From Modicisalibacter luteus DSM 23508 (GTDB taxonomy: Bacteria; Pseudomonadota; Gammaproteobacteria; Pseudomonadales; Halomonadaceae), in assembly GCF_000378505.1 (NCBI RefSeq), contig NZ_KB899993.1, positions 246,828-310,827 of the forward strand: a DNA stretch of 64,000 nt, written 5' to 3'. The position numbers and the translations under genes are program-made. Each line of letters begins with the position of its first letter. Positions within the stretch are counted from its first letter, which is position 1. Shown piece by piece: positions 8,423 through 17,162 of this stretch. The notes beneath the pieces are model-generated. The model was not told the origin of the DNA and did not search any database. It saw only the letters and a program-made list of their open reading frames with translations.

Positions 8423-8990
8423 TTGGCCAAGCCAGTAGCGGTTTGGCCCCGTTAATTGCGCCTAACAGCTAAGGCAGACATGTTTCCTTAACATCAAGGA
8501 GCTATTAGTGTGTGCAGGACACCGCTTAGGGTCTGTATTCAGTGCTCGGTCCAAGCGTTGCCTTGATTGATGAGAAACAGGCTTTTCCGGGACCAGGCTG
8601 TATGGGGAATAGGCTCATAAGGAACCGAGGAAAGGCTGCTACAACGGCAAACACTTAATAAGTGGAAATAGGATTAAGGAAAAACATATTCCTTGATAAA
8701 AGGTGAGTGGCTCCTTCAGCTTCTGCGTATTCAATGTTGACTGTTTTTTCTCATGAGCTAATGTGAGTATTCTATATTTTTTGCTATTTGATGTAATTTT
8801 AAATAAGTGCTAAGACTAATAGAGAGATTTCTGGTCGTAGGGTTAAGTCTTGGCATAAAAAAATGTGAGATTCTTGGTTGGCAGGTGGTGTTTGAATCAT
8901 CAAAAATCTAACTTGGTGAGACTAAAGACGTGCTAGCTTGGTTAATGGCCAAGCCAAGCCAAGCCGAGCTGGCTATACGAGGGGGGTGAA
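8423..8990. other. Non-coding A/T-rich interval
   Basis: No convincing gene. An imperfect stem, GGCCAAGCC with GGTTTGGCC, lies just after the transpeptidase stop (about 8424-8446). The plus strand from 8498 to 8680 has nine GGA triplets, unevenly spaced and without a terminator. Just before 8991 the pentamer CCAAG is repeated three times. Confidence 0.5.
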
Positions 8991-9221
8991 ATGATACAAG
9001 GAACGTATAATAATAATGACAACTCCAACCAGAAAAGACGTCTTTTCGAATGTCGATTTTGCCAAGCCGTGGTATGCGTCAAGACAGAGCATCCTTTACC
9101 TGCGTGTCCTCTGTGTAAACATAGCGACTATCAGGCGTTAGCCGAGCCTGCCATGTCTAGAGCGTATGTGGGAGAAGAAGCAGGGGCCTATTACGTTCCC
9201 ATGCCGTACTCTCTGGTGTGA
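8991..9221 (+). CDS. Small zinc-ribbon-like protein
   Basis: A 76-residue hypothetical protein with a strong GGGGGGTG ribosome site just before the ATG. Residues about 18-45 hold two CxxC knuckles, CRFC and CPLC, about 20 residues apart, a layout that would bind one zinc ion as a rubredoxin-like ribbon. No catalytic domain is attached. The surroundings are A/T-rich with no operon partner. Confidence 0.7.
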   Translation: MIQGTYNNNDNSNQKRRLFECRFCQAVVCVKTEHPLPACPLCKHSDYQALAEPAMSRAYVGEEAGAYYVPMPYSLV

Positions 9222-9504
9222 AAGTAGCTATGCTCTGATGTGGCGTGTTTATAGAAGAGGTTAGTTACATATAGCGTAATAAAATGTTACGTATACAAAC
9301 TCTTCTTCAGTTGTCAACGGGCAAGCAATATCTTGATCGCTTCTTCTATGATGGTGTGCATAACCAGATTCTATGTACTAGGCCTCAACTTCGATCGGGA
9401 TAAGCGACGACGTAGAGAGTTCTTTTTGTGCTCTTGTTTGGCTACAGGCCGTCTCAGGCATACGCTGAAGGTAGGTAAACCTTCTAGACGTGATTGGGGG
9501 CCGA

Positions 9505-10167
9505 ATGATCCAGACGCATGGCGCCAACAAGCGGGGGCATGATTATCTTGTTGGCGATCTTCACGGCCAGTATGCGTTATTGCAAACCATGTTAAGCCGG
9601 GTTGGCTTCGATCAGGACAAAGACCGTCTGTTCTGTGTCGGTGATTTGGTCGATCGTGGTCCTGACAGCCTAGCCTGCCTCTCCCTTGCCTTTGAGCCTT
9701 GGTTTTTTGGGGTACGCGGAAACCACGAAATGCTCGCGTACCAGGCCCTCACTGAAGGGGGCGAGCATTGGCGGCTCTGGATGATGAATGGCGGCGACTG
9801 GGCGAGTCGCTATGACATAACCGATATCAGGCAGTGCCTGGAGAAAGCGTTGGAGAACTTACCCTATGCGCGGGAAATCGAAGCCAGTGGCTCCCGTATC
9901 GGTATCGTCCATGCTGAACCCCCGCGTGACTGGACATCGATTGAGCGAGCGGAAACAAGCGACAAGCACGATTTGGTTTGGGGGCGCTCACGAATAAAAC
10001 GTCAGGATCAAACAAGAGTCTTGGGCATCGACGCCGTTGTCGTCGGGCATTCTATCGTTGAGCAACCCACCCGCTTGGGGAACGTCCTATACATCGATAC
10101 AGGAGCGTTTCATACCCAGACATTGACACTCATTGAAGCTGATGAAGTGATTGCCTGGCTAGAGTAG
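9505..10167 (+). CDS. Metallophosphoesterase, PphA/PrpE-type serine/threonine phosphatase
   Basis: A 220-residue calcineurin-like phosphatase. The full metal-site series is present in order: GDLHG, GDLVDRGP, GNHE, a histidine in GIVHAEPP, and VVGHS. Length and order match the bacterial PphA/PrpE protein phosphatases, which dephosphorylate phosphoproteins in the cytoplasm and use Mn2+. ApaH is the main alternative, but the protein is shorter than ApaH. The ATG at 9505 follows a GGGGG site; a GTG 15 bases upstream is possible. Confidence 0.82.
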   Translation: MIQTHGANKRGHDYLVGDLHGQYALLQTMLSRVGFDQDKDRLFCVGDLVDRGPDSLACLSLAFEPWFFGVRGNHEMLAYQALTEGGEHWRLWMMNGGDWASRYDITDIRQCLEKALENLPYAREIEASGSRIGIVHAEPPRDWTSIERAETSDKHDLVWGRSRIKRQDQTRVLGIDAVVVGHSIVEQPTRLGNVLYIDTGAFHTQTLTLIEADEVIAWLE

Positions 10168-10199
10168 CCGAACGACCCTTGTCGTTAATTCATAAACTA

Positions 10200-10227
10200 A
10201 GCCCGGCCTCACATAGAGAGCCGGGCT
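10200..10227 (+). terminator. Hairpin after the phosphatase gene
   Basis: Perfect 8-bp stem AGCCCGGC/GCCGGGCT with a 12-base loop. No clean T-run follows on either strand, so termination is likely but not certain. Confidence 0.6.
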
Positions 10228-10247
10228 GAAGCAGAAATCTTACTCTG

Positions 10248-10410
10248 CGAAAAAGGCAAGCCGTTTATGGGATCCTTGGCATAAAGTGGCGTCCTGCCAT
10301 CATCGTTGCCTTCTTTCCCAAGCCTCGGTCTTCCTGACCGCGCTCTTCCCTGAACTGGCGACCAATCCTTGGCCGCTGCTTACCGTATCAGTAACTTTAG
10401 TAAGCCTTTC
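10248..10410 (-). ncRNA. RsmY/RsmZ-like small RNA (candidate)
   Basis: The minus strand carries six GGA motifs in about 95 bases (TCC on the plus strand at 10273, 10292, 10316, 10332, 10347 and 10366), 15-24 bases apart, including CAGGACG, CAGGAAG and two CAAGGAT. One lies in the loop of a hairpin GGCCA-AGGAT-TGGTC, the preferred CsrA/RsmA target shape. The RNA could end at TTGCCTTTTT (10250-10259), whose TTGCCTT pairs with AAGGCAA 50 bases upstream. This size and motif count match RsmX/Y/Z. It lies downstream of a small minus-strand gene and converges on the phosphatase gene. Ends are estimates. Confidence 0.65.
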
Positions 10411-10477
10411 GGAGGATAGCAAAAACTAATATGTTACAAAAAGTAGAGTGCTTGATCTACGTTAAAGTATAGAGATA

Positions 10478-10654
10478 TTAGCTGTTTTTATTGAGCTCAG
10501 CGCAAACTTGCTGGGCTTCCTCTTCGGTGGCATACACCCCATGTTCCTTGTTGGTGTCCGTGTCGTACACCACAAATCCTTCGGAATGGTTCACTTGAGT
10601 GTCGACGCGGCTCGTCGTGTCGCCTTCGCTGGCGTTGAGATAGCTATATGGCAT
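10478..10654 (-). CDS. Small hypothetical protein, 58 residues
   Basis: A strong AAGGAGG ribosome site lies 7 bases before the ATG at 10654. The product, 58 residues, starts MPYSYLNASEG and contains VVYDTDTNKEHGVYATEEEA, then a helix with one cysteine. The turn-strand-helix pattern resembles the small protein at 1802-2005. No known function. It is immediately upstream of the second GGA-rich RNA candidate on the same strand, so the RNA could also be its processed 3' tail. Confidence 0.65.
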   Translation of the reverse strand: MPYSYLNASEGDTTSRVDTQVNHSEGFVVYDTDTNKEHGVYATEEEAQQVCAELNKNS

Positions 10655-10919
10655 GGCATGTCCTCCTTGATCGTTTATGTGTTCAAGAGCGTAGGCCAGC
10701 GTTCACGAGTGCATCAAAGCCTATCGTGTATGGATGTATTGCGCTCTGCAACGGTCAGGAATCAGCAGGCGCCGCCAGCCGTAATGAAGCATAGGCAAAG
10801 TTCATTACGACTTTAGTCTAACTCAATTTTGACAAGTGCAGGGCTCGGCTCATACTGTGCGCACAACGTTAGCTTGCTAATAAACACGGTAAGCCAACGG
10901 CATCCAAAGGAGAGTCGAG

Positions 10920-11255
10920 ATGAAAAAATTCTTTTCTGCCAAAGCACTTGCAGCGGTTTCAATGGTTGTTGCGTTTCCTATGGTTGCCAGCGCAAATAGC
11001 GCAACCTTGGAGAAAGCCTATGAGCGTCTGCATCAGCCGCTGAATACTGAGATCGGCAACGATGCTCAGCGCGACCGTGCCAACGAGCCTGCCTATAAGG
11101 TCAATGTCTATACAGGTGATAGCTATGCGATGAACGAAGCACGGCAGCGGATTCAGGAGCAGACGAAGCACGCAACAAACGTAGGCAATGGGGATATGCC
11201 GAATGCTAGCTCTCAGACTGATAGCGAAGCCCTACCGCATGGACGAGACTGGTAA
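10920..11255 (+). CDS. Small exported protein of unknown function
   Basis: A 111-residue protein with a clear signal peptide (MKKFF, a hydrophobic stretch to about residue 23, then ASA-N). The mature part is polar and likely helical, with no cysteine and no recognised domain. AAAGGAGAG lies just before the ATG and an intrinsic terminator follows, so it is a monocistronic gene for a periplasmic or secreted protein. Confidence 0.75.
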   Translation: MKKFFSAKALAAVSMVVAFPMVASANSATLEKAYERLHQPLNTEIGNDAQRDRANEPAYKVNVYTGDSYAMNEARQRIQEQTKHATNVGNGDMPNASSQTDSEALPHGRDW

Positions 11256-11290
11256 ACCTATTAGCCGTGAATGAGTGCAAAGTAATCCAG

Positions 11291-11318
11291 AACCCGGTCA
11301 TTTGGCCGGGTTTTTTTA
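11291..11318 (+). terminator. Rho-independent terminator
   Basis: Stem AACCCGG/CCGGGTT with an 8-base loop runs into a T-tract. It ends the small exported protein gene. Confidence 0.92.
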
Positions 11319-11530
11319 TATCGCTCATTTGCCATGGCGAAAGAAGCCGCCATGAGACGGCTTTGCATTTTTGCCGCGCCAGTAAACGGGCTTTTCTCTG
11401 ATGCCGGTTACTCTTGAATGAGCCTAGCTAGTGACGGGAGTGGGGAGCTTCGCTAGACAAGAGGAAGGCTAGGGCAGCCTCGGCTGGTGGCATCCGCCAA
11501 GAGCGATAAGATTGAATGTGCTGCAGTTGC

Positions 11531-11947
11531 CTACTCTCCTCCTAACCGTACTCGGCTTCCCGCATAATCCCCGCTCGGATACTTAGTCTCTTCTGCCTGG
11601 TGCTGATCGATGCAAAGCGTCACGTCGGTGGGGGTTGTGCCGTATTCGGTCCGGATTTCTTCGAAAGCTGCCCGCATGTGCTTATTGATGATCGCGGCCA
11701 TGGCGTCCTTGGTGGCTTGGTACTCTGTGATAGTTTTGTCGATACCGGCAGGATGAGGTTGGGCTTCCTCGGACCGATTAGGGCCCTTTGAAGAAGCTTC
11801 ACTTTCGTAGGTATTGGGGCTTTCGCCGGTATAGGCGCGCAATGAGTCGATGAGCTCATCGATTACCTTTTCATCCCCTTGCCGCGCACGAGATGCCAGC
11901 TCGCCAGCTCGGGCCAGATTTTTGATCAGTCGGTCGAAATCACTCAT
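11531..11947 (-). CDS. Hypothetical protein, 138 residues
   Basis: Not recognised. An AAGGGAGAG ribosome site precedes the ATG. The product is acidic and soluble, with an N-terminal amphipathic helix (residues 1-40), a serine/proline-rich middle (about 45-70) and a second helical part. No membrane segment, no cysteine pair. It stands alone. Confidence 0.6.
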   Translation of the reverse strand: MSDFDRLIKNLARAGELASRARQGDEKVIDELIDSLRAYTGESPNTYESEASSKGPNRSEEAQPHPAGIDKTITEYQATKDAMAAIINKHMRAAFEEIRTEYGTTPTDVTLCIDQHQAEETKYPSGDYAGSRVRLGGE

Positions 11948-12271
11948 GGCATTCTCTCCCTTCAGTGCCTTAGGAATAGGGGCCTCTCAGGCACTCTAGC
12001 ATTGTCAGGCGCATTCGCTTGGCCTGCCTCATTTGCGTGGCCGACTACACTGCACTGATAAAGGCCTTGGACTCCCCTGGGCCGTCTTGTTTATGGCTTG
12101 CTTGGCCGCTATAGGGATGGGCCGTTGCTATCTTTCGAGCGGCACTAGGACAGCCTGCATTGGCCAAAGCTAGGGTAGACAATGATATTCATCAAGGCGG
12201 GGCATAGGCATTCTGCTGCCTTGTTCCGATGGTCAAGGCAATGAGTGAATTAACTCACCCTGTAATTCGAA
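11948..12271. other. Non-coding interval
   Basis: No gene found on either strand. The pentamer TTGGC/GGCCA recurs many times, which may only reflect composition. Confidence 0.5.
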
Positions 12272-12298
12272 GAAGCCCTACCAGTATGGCAGGGCTTC
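12272..12298 (-). terminator. Terminator hairpin of the 67-residue protein gene
   Basis: Perfect 8-bp stem GAAGCCCT/AGGGCTTC with an 11-base loop. On the minus strand TTCG follows. It lies directly after the minus-strand gene ending at 12311. Confidence 0.7.
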
Positions 12299-12310
12299 GC
12301 ATACTAGTTC

Positions 12311-12514
12311 TTACACCTTCCATACTTGAAGCAAGGGAGCCTTCACCCCCTCGCGACGAGCCTGGTATTCAGCTGCACGGCGAGCCTGCTCAACTTGTTG
12401 AAGGCTGACCGGAGCTTCATATTCCGACTCGAGCTCGGCGGGGCTAGCAGGGAAGGGGTCGGATGATCCCAAACGTACGCGGACAGAGCGAAGGACTCGC
12501 TGCGTCATGGACAT
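12311..12514 (-). CDS. Small basic hypothetical protein, 67 residues
   Basis: AAGGAGAG lies 7 bases before the ATG. The protein has a basic start (TQRVLRSVRVRLG), a Pro/Glu-rich middle and a helical VEQARRAAEYQARREG segment. No family recognised. Its own terminator lies downstream. Confidence 0.6.
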   Translation of the reverse strand: MSMTQRVLRSVRVRLGSSDPFPASPAELESEYEAPVSLQQVEQARRAAEYQARREGVKAPLLQVWKV

Positions 12515-12853
12515 GGTTGCTCTCCTTGTCGTTGCTTAGGCTTCACTGCCTCTCGTACACGATAATACACAAAGCGTTACGTTTACAGACCTAAAGCCAC
12601 TGGCACTTGCCCTAGGCACGAGTAGGAGCATCAAGCAGATGTCTCCCCTCGGATACTACGCAGCCCAGTCGCTGACGCGTACGCATAGACTAAATTACGC
12701 GCGAGCATTTCGCTTACATGAGGCAGGGTGCAACAGCGTTGTCGTGGACGTTTGCGTCAAGGGGAATCCGGTAGGTGAGCATCACACTAGTTTGACCCCT
12801 AACAAACTCATGGTTACGGTGGGCGTGCATACATACACTTACGCAGGGGATAT
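12515..12853. other. Non-coding interval before the Cas2-like gene
   Basis: Open frames here lack ribosome sites and read as noise. Nothing further is seen. Confidence 0.45.
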
Positions 12854-13114
12854 ATGCATATACTACTTGTATGCTATGAACTTCACATGAACTCAGCTTA
12901 CGAAGGGTTCTACGATATTCTTGAATCCTACGATCATTGTTGGGCCATGGACAACCACTGCCTGCTGAGAACCAGCTCAAACGCTGAAGATGTCCGGAAT
13001 CAGCTATATCCTTGTATTGGCGGGCATGATTCATTGATGGTTTGTCGCTTCAGTAGCGACTGGTCCGGGATAAGCGATGACGCTGAAAAGTGGGTTGGAG
13101 AAAGGAGCAAGTAA
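12854..13114 (+). CDS. Solitary Cas2-like / SinR-family protein
   Basis: An 86-residue protein that fits the SinR/Cas2-like ferredoxin-fold family: a first strand HILLVCYEL where Cas2 has its catalytic-strand tyrosine/aspartate, a helix YEGFYDILESYD, a tryptophan-containing second strand, LLRTSS, AEDVRNQL, then HDSLMVCRFSSDW and a C-terminal WV. No Cas gene or CRISPR array is in the window, so a role in adaptation is unlikely. Stand-alone members are widespread and poorly understood, some linked to toxin-antitoxin function. The putative ribosome site (GGGGA) is very close to the ATG. Confidence 0.62.
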   Translation: MHILLVCYELHMNSAYEGFYDILESYDHCWAMDNHCLLRTSSNAEDVRNQLYPCIGGHDSLMVCRFSSDWSGISDDAEKWVGERSK

Positions 13115-13283
13115 CGACCACCGACGGTAGAGATTCTGTTTTTCCATTTCCAGCCACAACAACTATCAGATAAGAAACGTGAAATGTAATTATCTCCCAG
13201 CGAAAATTTTTCGTGGAGATAAGTGGCGTTAGAGGCCAAGGGCAGCATTATAAACGCCGTACTCTCGGTGAAATCGAAAAAGA

Positions 13284-13303
13284 AGCCCCGCCGAAGCGGG
13301 GCT
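13284..13303 (-). terminator. Terminator of the Hsp20 gene
   Basis: Stem AGCCCCG/CGGGGCT with a 6-base loop, followed on the minus strand by TCTTTTTCG. It lies just past the hsp20 stop. Confidence 0.9.
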
Positions 13304-13321
13304 GACAGACCGAACTTGGCG

Positions 13322-13837
13322 TTATGCAGAGGTCCTCATCTGAGCCGGCTCCTCGACTCGCTCTGCCTGCTTGGACTCGAGTTGTCGCACTCGGGACTGA
13401 TCTTGGCCGATTGCGTTGATCTCGATTTCGCGCGGTTTCTCTGCTTCAGGAATTTCGCGCAACAAATCGATGACCAACAAGCCGTTTTCAAGACGAGCCC
13501 CCTGGACCTCAATATGGTCCTCGAGCCGGTAAGTCAGCTTGAAGGAACGCTGCGCAATGCCTTGGTGCATGTAAGAGACATTATCCGCGCCTTTCTCATC
13601 GGCCTTGGAACCAGATACCGTCAGAACACCTCCCTCGAGCTTGATACTCAAGTCTTTTTCGGTGAAGCCGGCAACCGCCAAAACAATTCGGTACTCGTTG
13701 TCGCCATGCTTCTCGACATTGTACGGAGGGAAGCTGGACGTAGTGGTGCCTTCGAATGCACGCTCGAACAGATCGTTAAAGCGATCAAAGCCGATTGAAT
13801 GACGGAAGAGCGGTTCCAGAGAGAATGCAGTGTTCAT
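13322..13837 (-). CDS. Small heat-shock protein, Hsp20/IbpA family
   Basis: A 171-residue alpha-crystallin-domain chaperone that holds unfolding proteins in the cytoplasm. The N-terminal SLEPLFRHSIGFDRF is the IbpA-type start; the core has VEKHGDNEYRIVLAVAGF, GVLTVSG and the late GARLENGLLVIDL strand. The C-terminal tail is charged. The start at 13837 has GGAGG before it; longer frames upstream lack support. A sigma-32 promoter lies about 100 bases upstream, giving a roughly 95-base 5' leader with several small hairpins, which could be a temperature-sensing leader as in other ibpA genes. Confidence 0.92.
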   Translation of the reverse strand: MNTAFSLEPLFRHSIGFDRFNDLFERAFEGTTTSSFPPYNVEKHGDNEYRIVLAVAGFTEKDLSIKLEGGVLTVSGSKADEKGADNVSYMHQGIAQRSFKLTYRLEDHIEVQGARLENGLLVIDLLREIPEAEKPREIEINAIGQDQSRVRQLESKQAERVEEPAQMRTSA

Positions 13838-13938
13838 GGATATGTCCTCCCTAGTGTCTAGCGAAGTCATACCTTCAGCTACGAGATCCGCTTGGCGGCA
13901 TCCCGTCTCGAAGGGTTCTGCCTTTCGGCAAATCACAA

Positions 13939-13965
13939 AATATGGGCGGCTGCTAGAGGTTCAAG
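13939..13965 (-). promoter_or_regulatory. Sigma-32 heat-shock promoter of hsp20
   Basis: On the minus strand CTTGAA (13965-13960) and CCCATATT (13946-13939) are 13 bases apart, matching the sigma-32 (RpoH) pattern CTTGAA-N13/15-CCCCATnT. It lies upstream of the small heat-shock gene. Confidence 0.75.
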
Positions 13966-14138
13966 GAAGTTTTTGGTAAAAAAATGTAATGCTTGCGCAG
14001 ACCACCTCGAAAGCCCTTTGTGAAATCGTCGCTCCCTGGCGTTGTTATGCTGTTCGCACGCACTAGCATCTTCTAGACAGCCCTATTTTGTTATCCCTTC
14101 CGGGCGCCGAGGAAAGGCTATGTCCTCGAGGCTAAAAA

Positions 14139-14165
14139 TGTCGATATTATCTATTTATGTCGACA
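14139..14165. promoter_or_regulatory. Inverted repeat upstream of gcdH
   Basis: TGTCGA (14139-14144) and TCGACA (14160-14165) form an inverted repeat around an A/T-rich centre, 80 bp before gcdH. It could be a LysR- or IclR-type operator. No cognate regulator is adjacent, so this is tentative. Confidence 0.3.
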
Positions 14166-14245
14166 AAATGTTCTGGGGGCGGTTATGTTGATCATCGTAA
14201 CTGACACTAACCGGATCGGCAGGTGCCTTTAACCAGGAGAGCGTT

Positions 14246-15424
14246 ATGAGTTCGTTTCAGTGGGATGATCCCCTTCTGCTAGCCCAGCAACTGACCGATG
14301 AGGAGCGTCAGATACAGGAGGCAGCGCATGTGTATAGCCAGGAGAAGCTTCAGCCTCGGGTGCTGAGCGCCTTCCGGGAGGAGCGATTTGATCGTGACAT
14401 CCTGCATGAGATGGGTGAGCTGGGCCTGCTAGGAGCGACAACGGCCGAAACCTATGGCGGTGCCGGTGTGGGCCATGTCGCCTATGGGCTGATTGCGCGC
14501 GAAGTGGAGCGAGTCGATTCGGGATACCGCTCAGCCATGAGCGTACAGTCTTCTCTGGTGATGCATCCAATAGAGGCCTATGGCAGTGAGGAACAGAAAC
14601 AGCGCTACTTGCCTCGCTTGGCCACGGGGGAGCTGGTAGGGTGCTTCGGGCTCACCGAGCCAGACTTCGGTTCAGACCCGGGCGGCATGCGGAGCCGCGC
14701 CCGAAAGGTAGAAGGCGGCTATCGCCTGTCGGGGCAGAAGATGTGGATCACCAACAGTCCCATCGCTGACCTGGCGATTGTCTGGGCAAAGTCCGATGCG
14801 CATGACGACAAGATCAAGGGCTTTATCGTCGAGCGTGATACTGAAGGGTTCAGCACCCCGACTATCCACGGCAAGGTGTCGCTGCGCGCTTCGATCACCG
14901 GCGAGATCGTTCTTGACGATGCCTTTGTGCCGGACGATGCGTTGTTGCCCGGGGCCAGTGGGCTTGGCGGTCCATTTGGCTGCCTTAACAAGGCCCGCTA
15001 TGGCATAGCCTGGGGATCCATGGGGGCTGCCGAATTTTGCTGGCATGCCGCTCGCCAATATACGCTGGAACGCAAGCAGTTTGGTCGCCCCCTGGCTGCC
15101 AACCAGATTGTTCAGCTCAAGCTCGCTAACATGCAGACCGAGATCACCCTGGGCTTGCAAGCTTGCCTGCAAGTTGGACGGCTGCTGGACATGAAGCAGG
15201 GTACCCCGGAAATGATCTCTTTAATCAAGCGCAACAATACCGGCAAGGCGCTGGACATTGCCCGCCATGCCCGAGATATGCATGGCGGAAATGGCATTTC
15301 CGATGAGTACGGCGTGATCCGCCATATGGTGAACCTGGAAACGGTGAACACCTACGAAGGGACCCATGATATTCATGCATTGATTCTTGGGCGGGCACAG
15401 ACCGGCATCCAAGCGTTCTGCTAG
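14246..15424 (+). CDS. gcdH: Glutaryl-CoA dehydrogenase
   Basis: A 392-residue acyl-CoA dehydrogenase of the GcdH type: FAD-dependent oxidation and decarboxylation of glutaryl-CoA to crotonyl-CoA in lysine and hydroxylysine breakdown. The family's [13 protein letters not shown] and [18 protein letters not shown] segments are present, and the catalytic base is expected in TYEGTHDIH, Glu371, followed by LGR. AGGAG precedes the ATG. The next gene, 25 bases downstream, is a class III CoA-transferase, which would make glutaryl-CoA from glutarate, so the pair forms a glutarate utilisation unit. Confidence 0.93.
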   Translation: MSSFQWDDPLLLAQQLTDEERQIQEAAHVYSQEKLQPRVLSAFREERFDRDILHEMGELGLLGATTAETYGGAGVGHVAYGLIAREVERVDSGYRSAMSVQSSLVMHPIEAYGSEEQKQRYLPRLATGELVGCFGLTEPDFGSDPGGMRSRARKVEGGYRLSGQKMWITNSPIADLAIVWAKSDAHDDKIKGFIVERDTEGFSTPTIHGKVSLRASITGEIVLDDAFVPDDALLPGASGLGGPFGCLNKARYGIAWGSMGAAEFCWHAARQYTLERKQFGRPLAANQIVQLKLANMQTEITLGLQACLQVGRLLDMKQGTPEMISLIKRNNTGKALDIARHARDMHGGNGISDEYGVIRHMVNLETVNTYEGTHDIHALILGRAQTGIQAFC

Positions 15425-15449
15425 ACCAGCCAACAGAAGGAAGGTGGCG

Positions 15450-16673
15450 ATGCGAAAGCCGCTGGAGGGAATAAGAGTGTTGGACATGTCCCGGGTGTTG
15501 GCTGGTCCTTGGTGTGGCCAGCAACTCGCCGACATGGGAGCGGAAGTGATCAAGGTCGAGCGGCCCGACAGCGGTGATGATACACGCGCCTGGGGGCCGC
15601 CATGGCTGGCTGGCACCCGTGAATCCGCTTATTTCCTCAGCGCTAACCGGGGCAAGCGCTCCGTTGGCGTGAATATCGCCTCGCTAGAAGGCCAGCAGCT
15701 TATCCGAGATCTGGTGAGCCAGTGCGATGTGCTTATCGAAAACTTCAAGGCCGGTGGTCTCAAGTCTTACGGGCTGGACTATGCCAGCCTGAAGGTTATC
15801 AAGCCTGATCTGATCTATTGCTCGATTACCGGCTTCGGTCAGGATGGGCCTTACGCTCACCGTGCTGGTTATGACTTTATTATCCAGGGCATGGGCGGAT
15901 TGATGAGTTTGACCGGTCAGCCCGACGGAGCCCCTGGTGGCGAGCCGATGAAGGCGGGCGTGGCGTTGACCGACATCTTTACTGGTATGTATGCCGCCAA
16001 TGCCATACTGGCTGCACTCTGGGAGCGCAAGCGGACGGGCGAGGGGGGGCATATCGACATGGCTCTACTGGATGTTCAGGTGGGTGTGCTGGCCAACCAG
16101 GCCCTCAACTACCTAACCAGTGGCGAGGTGCCTCGCCGTCTTGGCAATGCTCATCCCAATATCGTGCCCTACCAGGTCTTCCCGAGTGCTGATGGCCATC
16201 TCATCGTGACGGTGGGCAACGACGGCCAGTTTCGGCGTTTTTGTCAGGTGCTGGGGTGTGAAGAATGGGCTGACGATCCACGATTTGCCACGAACAGTGC
16301 CAGGGTGGCGTATCGGGACGTGCTGATTCCGGACATCAGCCAGCTGTTGGCGATGCGCTCCACGGATAATTGGTTAGCCGAGCTTGAGACGGCCGGCGTG
16401 CCCTGTGGGCCGATCAATACCCTCGACAAAGTGTTTGATGATCCGCAGGTGCGCCATCGAGGCATGCGCCTGCCTTTACCGCATCCCAAGACTGGCCAGG
16501 TCGATCTCGTCGGCAATCCGATTCGCATTGACGGTCAGCGCCTAGCGGCTGATACACCGCCACCTGCCTTGGGTGAGCACAGTGAAGAGGTGCTTAGCCA
16601 GCTGCTTGGACTCGATGAAGAGACACTTGCTGGCCTGAGAAAGCGGGGAGTGATAAGCGGCTCAGGGAGTTAA
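15450..16673 (+). CDS. Class III CoA-transferase, probably glutarate-specific
   Basis: A 407-residue CaiB/BaiF family CoA-transferase. The N-terminal GIRVLDMSRVLAGPW and VIKVERP segments are typical, and the catalytic aspartate is expected in GVALTDIFTG (D175). The ATG at 15450 follows AAGGAAGG; a longer frame runs back into gcdH and is not needed. Its place directly after gcdH points to succinyl-CoA:glutarate CoA transfer, as in human SUGCT and bacterial gcdH operons. Substrate inferred from context. Confidence 0.9.
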   Translation: MRKPLEGIRVLDMSRVLAGPWCGQQLADMGAEVIKVERPDSGDDTRAWGPPWLAGTRESAYFLSANRGKRSVGVNIASLEGQQLIRDLVSQCDVLIENFKAGGLKSYGLDYASLKVIKPDLIYCSITGFGQDGPYAHRAGYDFIIQGMGGLMSLTGQPDGAPGGEPMKAGVALTDIFTGMYAANAILAALWERKRTGEGGHIDMALLDVQVGVLANQALNYLTSGEVPRRLGNAHPNIVPYQVFPSADGHLIVTVGNDGQFRRFCQVLGCEEWADDPRFATNSARVAYRDVLIPDISQLLAMRSTDNWLAELETAGVPCGPINTLDKVFDDPQVRHRGMRLPLPHPKTGQVDLVGNPIRIDGQRLAADTPPPALGEHSEEVLSQLLGLDEETLAGLRKRGVISGSGS

Positions 16674-16722
16674 CGTTCCGGCCGCTGAGAAAAAGGCGTC
16701 ATGTAAATACATGGCAGTCGTA

Positions 16723-16902
16723 TCAGTGACCATTCCTCCATAGCCGAAGAAGAGCTTTCCTCAAGCTGCTACTGCCGGCCAGGTTGGTTGTTACCCGGGC
16801 GTTGGCCGCATGTTCAAAACCCATAGTTGGCTCTCGACGGCGGGTCGGTGCAATTCCCATACGAAACCGGGCCACATCCACTGTACGTTGCGATTCGCTC
16901 AT
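16723..16902 (-). CDS. Possible small protein, 59 residues
   Basis: AGGAGGAACG stands directly before an ATG at 16902, an unusually good ribosome site. The 59-residue product is basic, starts MSESQRTVDVARF and ends in an Arg/Leu-rich tail. No family recognised; it may be the start of a decayed gene. The rest of 16674-17162 holds no other gene. Confidence 0.35.
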   Translation of the reverse strand: MSESQRTVDVARFRMGIAPTRRREPTMGFEHAANARVTTNLAGSSSLRKALLRLWRNGH

Positions 16903-17162
16903 CGTTCCTCCTGAACAGCCTGCCATAACTTCGATAACGTTCTATTTACACATTAGTACAGAACCGTTTACGCACAAGACGATTAGCTTCATCGCACCAG
17001 GTTGGGTTTTATCGTCCTTTCAACTTCGGGCCAGATGAGTAAGCTCGCAATTTTTTGCCTTCGCCAGGTCCCATTAACGTATACGGAAGAGGTATATGGA
17101 GTACGCCGCTATGGAGATGGAAAGCACCACTATGGGGACTTGGCCTGGAGGAACAGCCGACG

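Noticed and set aside
8490..8690. A third GGA-rich stretch, plus strand, between the two Rsm-like RNA candidates
   Set aside because: Nine GGA triplets, but unevenly spaced, few in the CAGGA form, and no terminator or promoter; composition can explain it.
9333..9542. 69-codon plus-strand frame before the phosphatase
   Set aside because: No ribosome site, overlaps the start of a clear gene, unnatural composition.
10508..10816. 102-codon plus-strand frame
   Set aside because: Antisense to a small gene with a strong ribosome site; reads as a shadow.
12639..13114. CRISPR array near the Cas2-like gene
   Set aside because: No regularly spaced repeats found around the gene.
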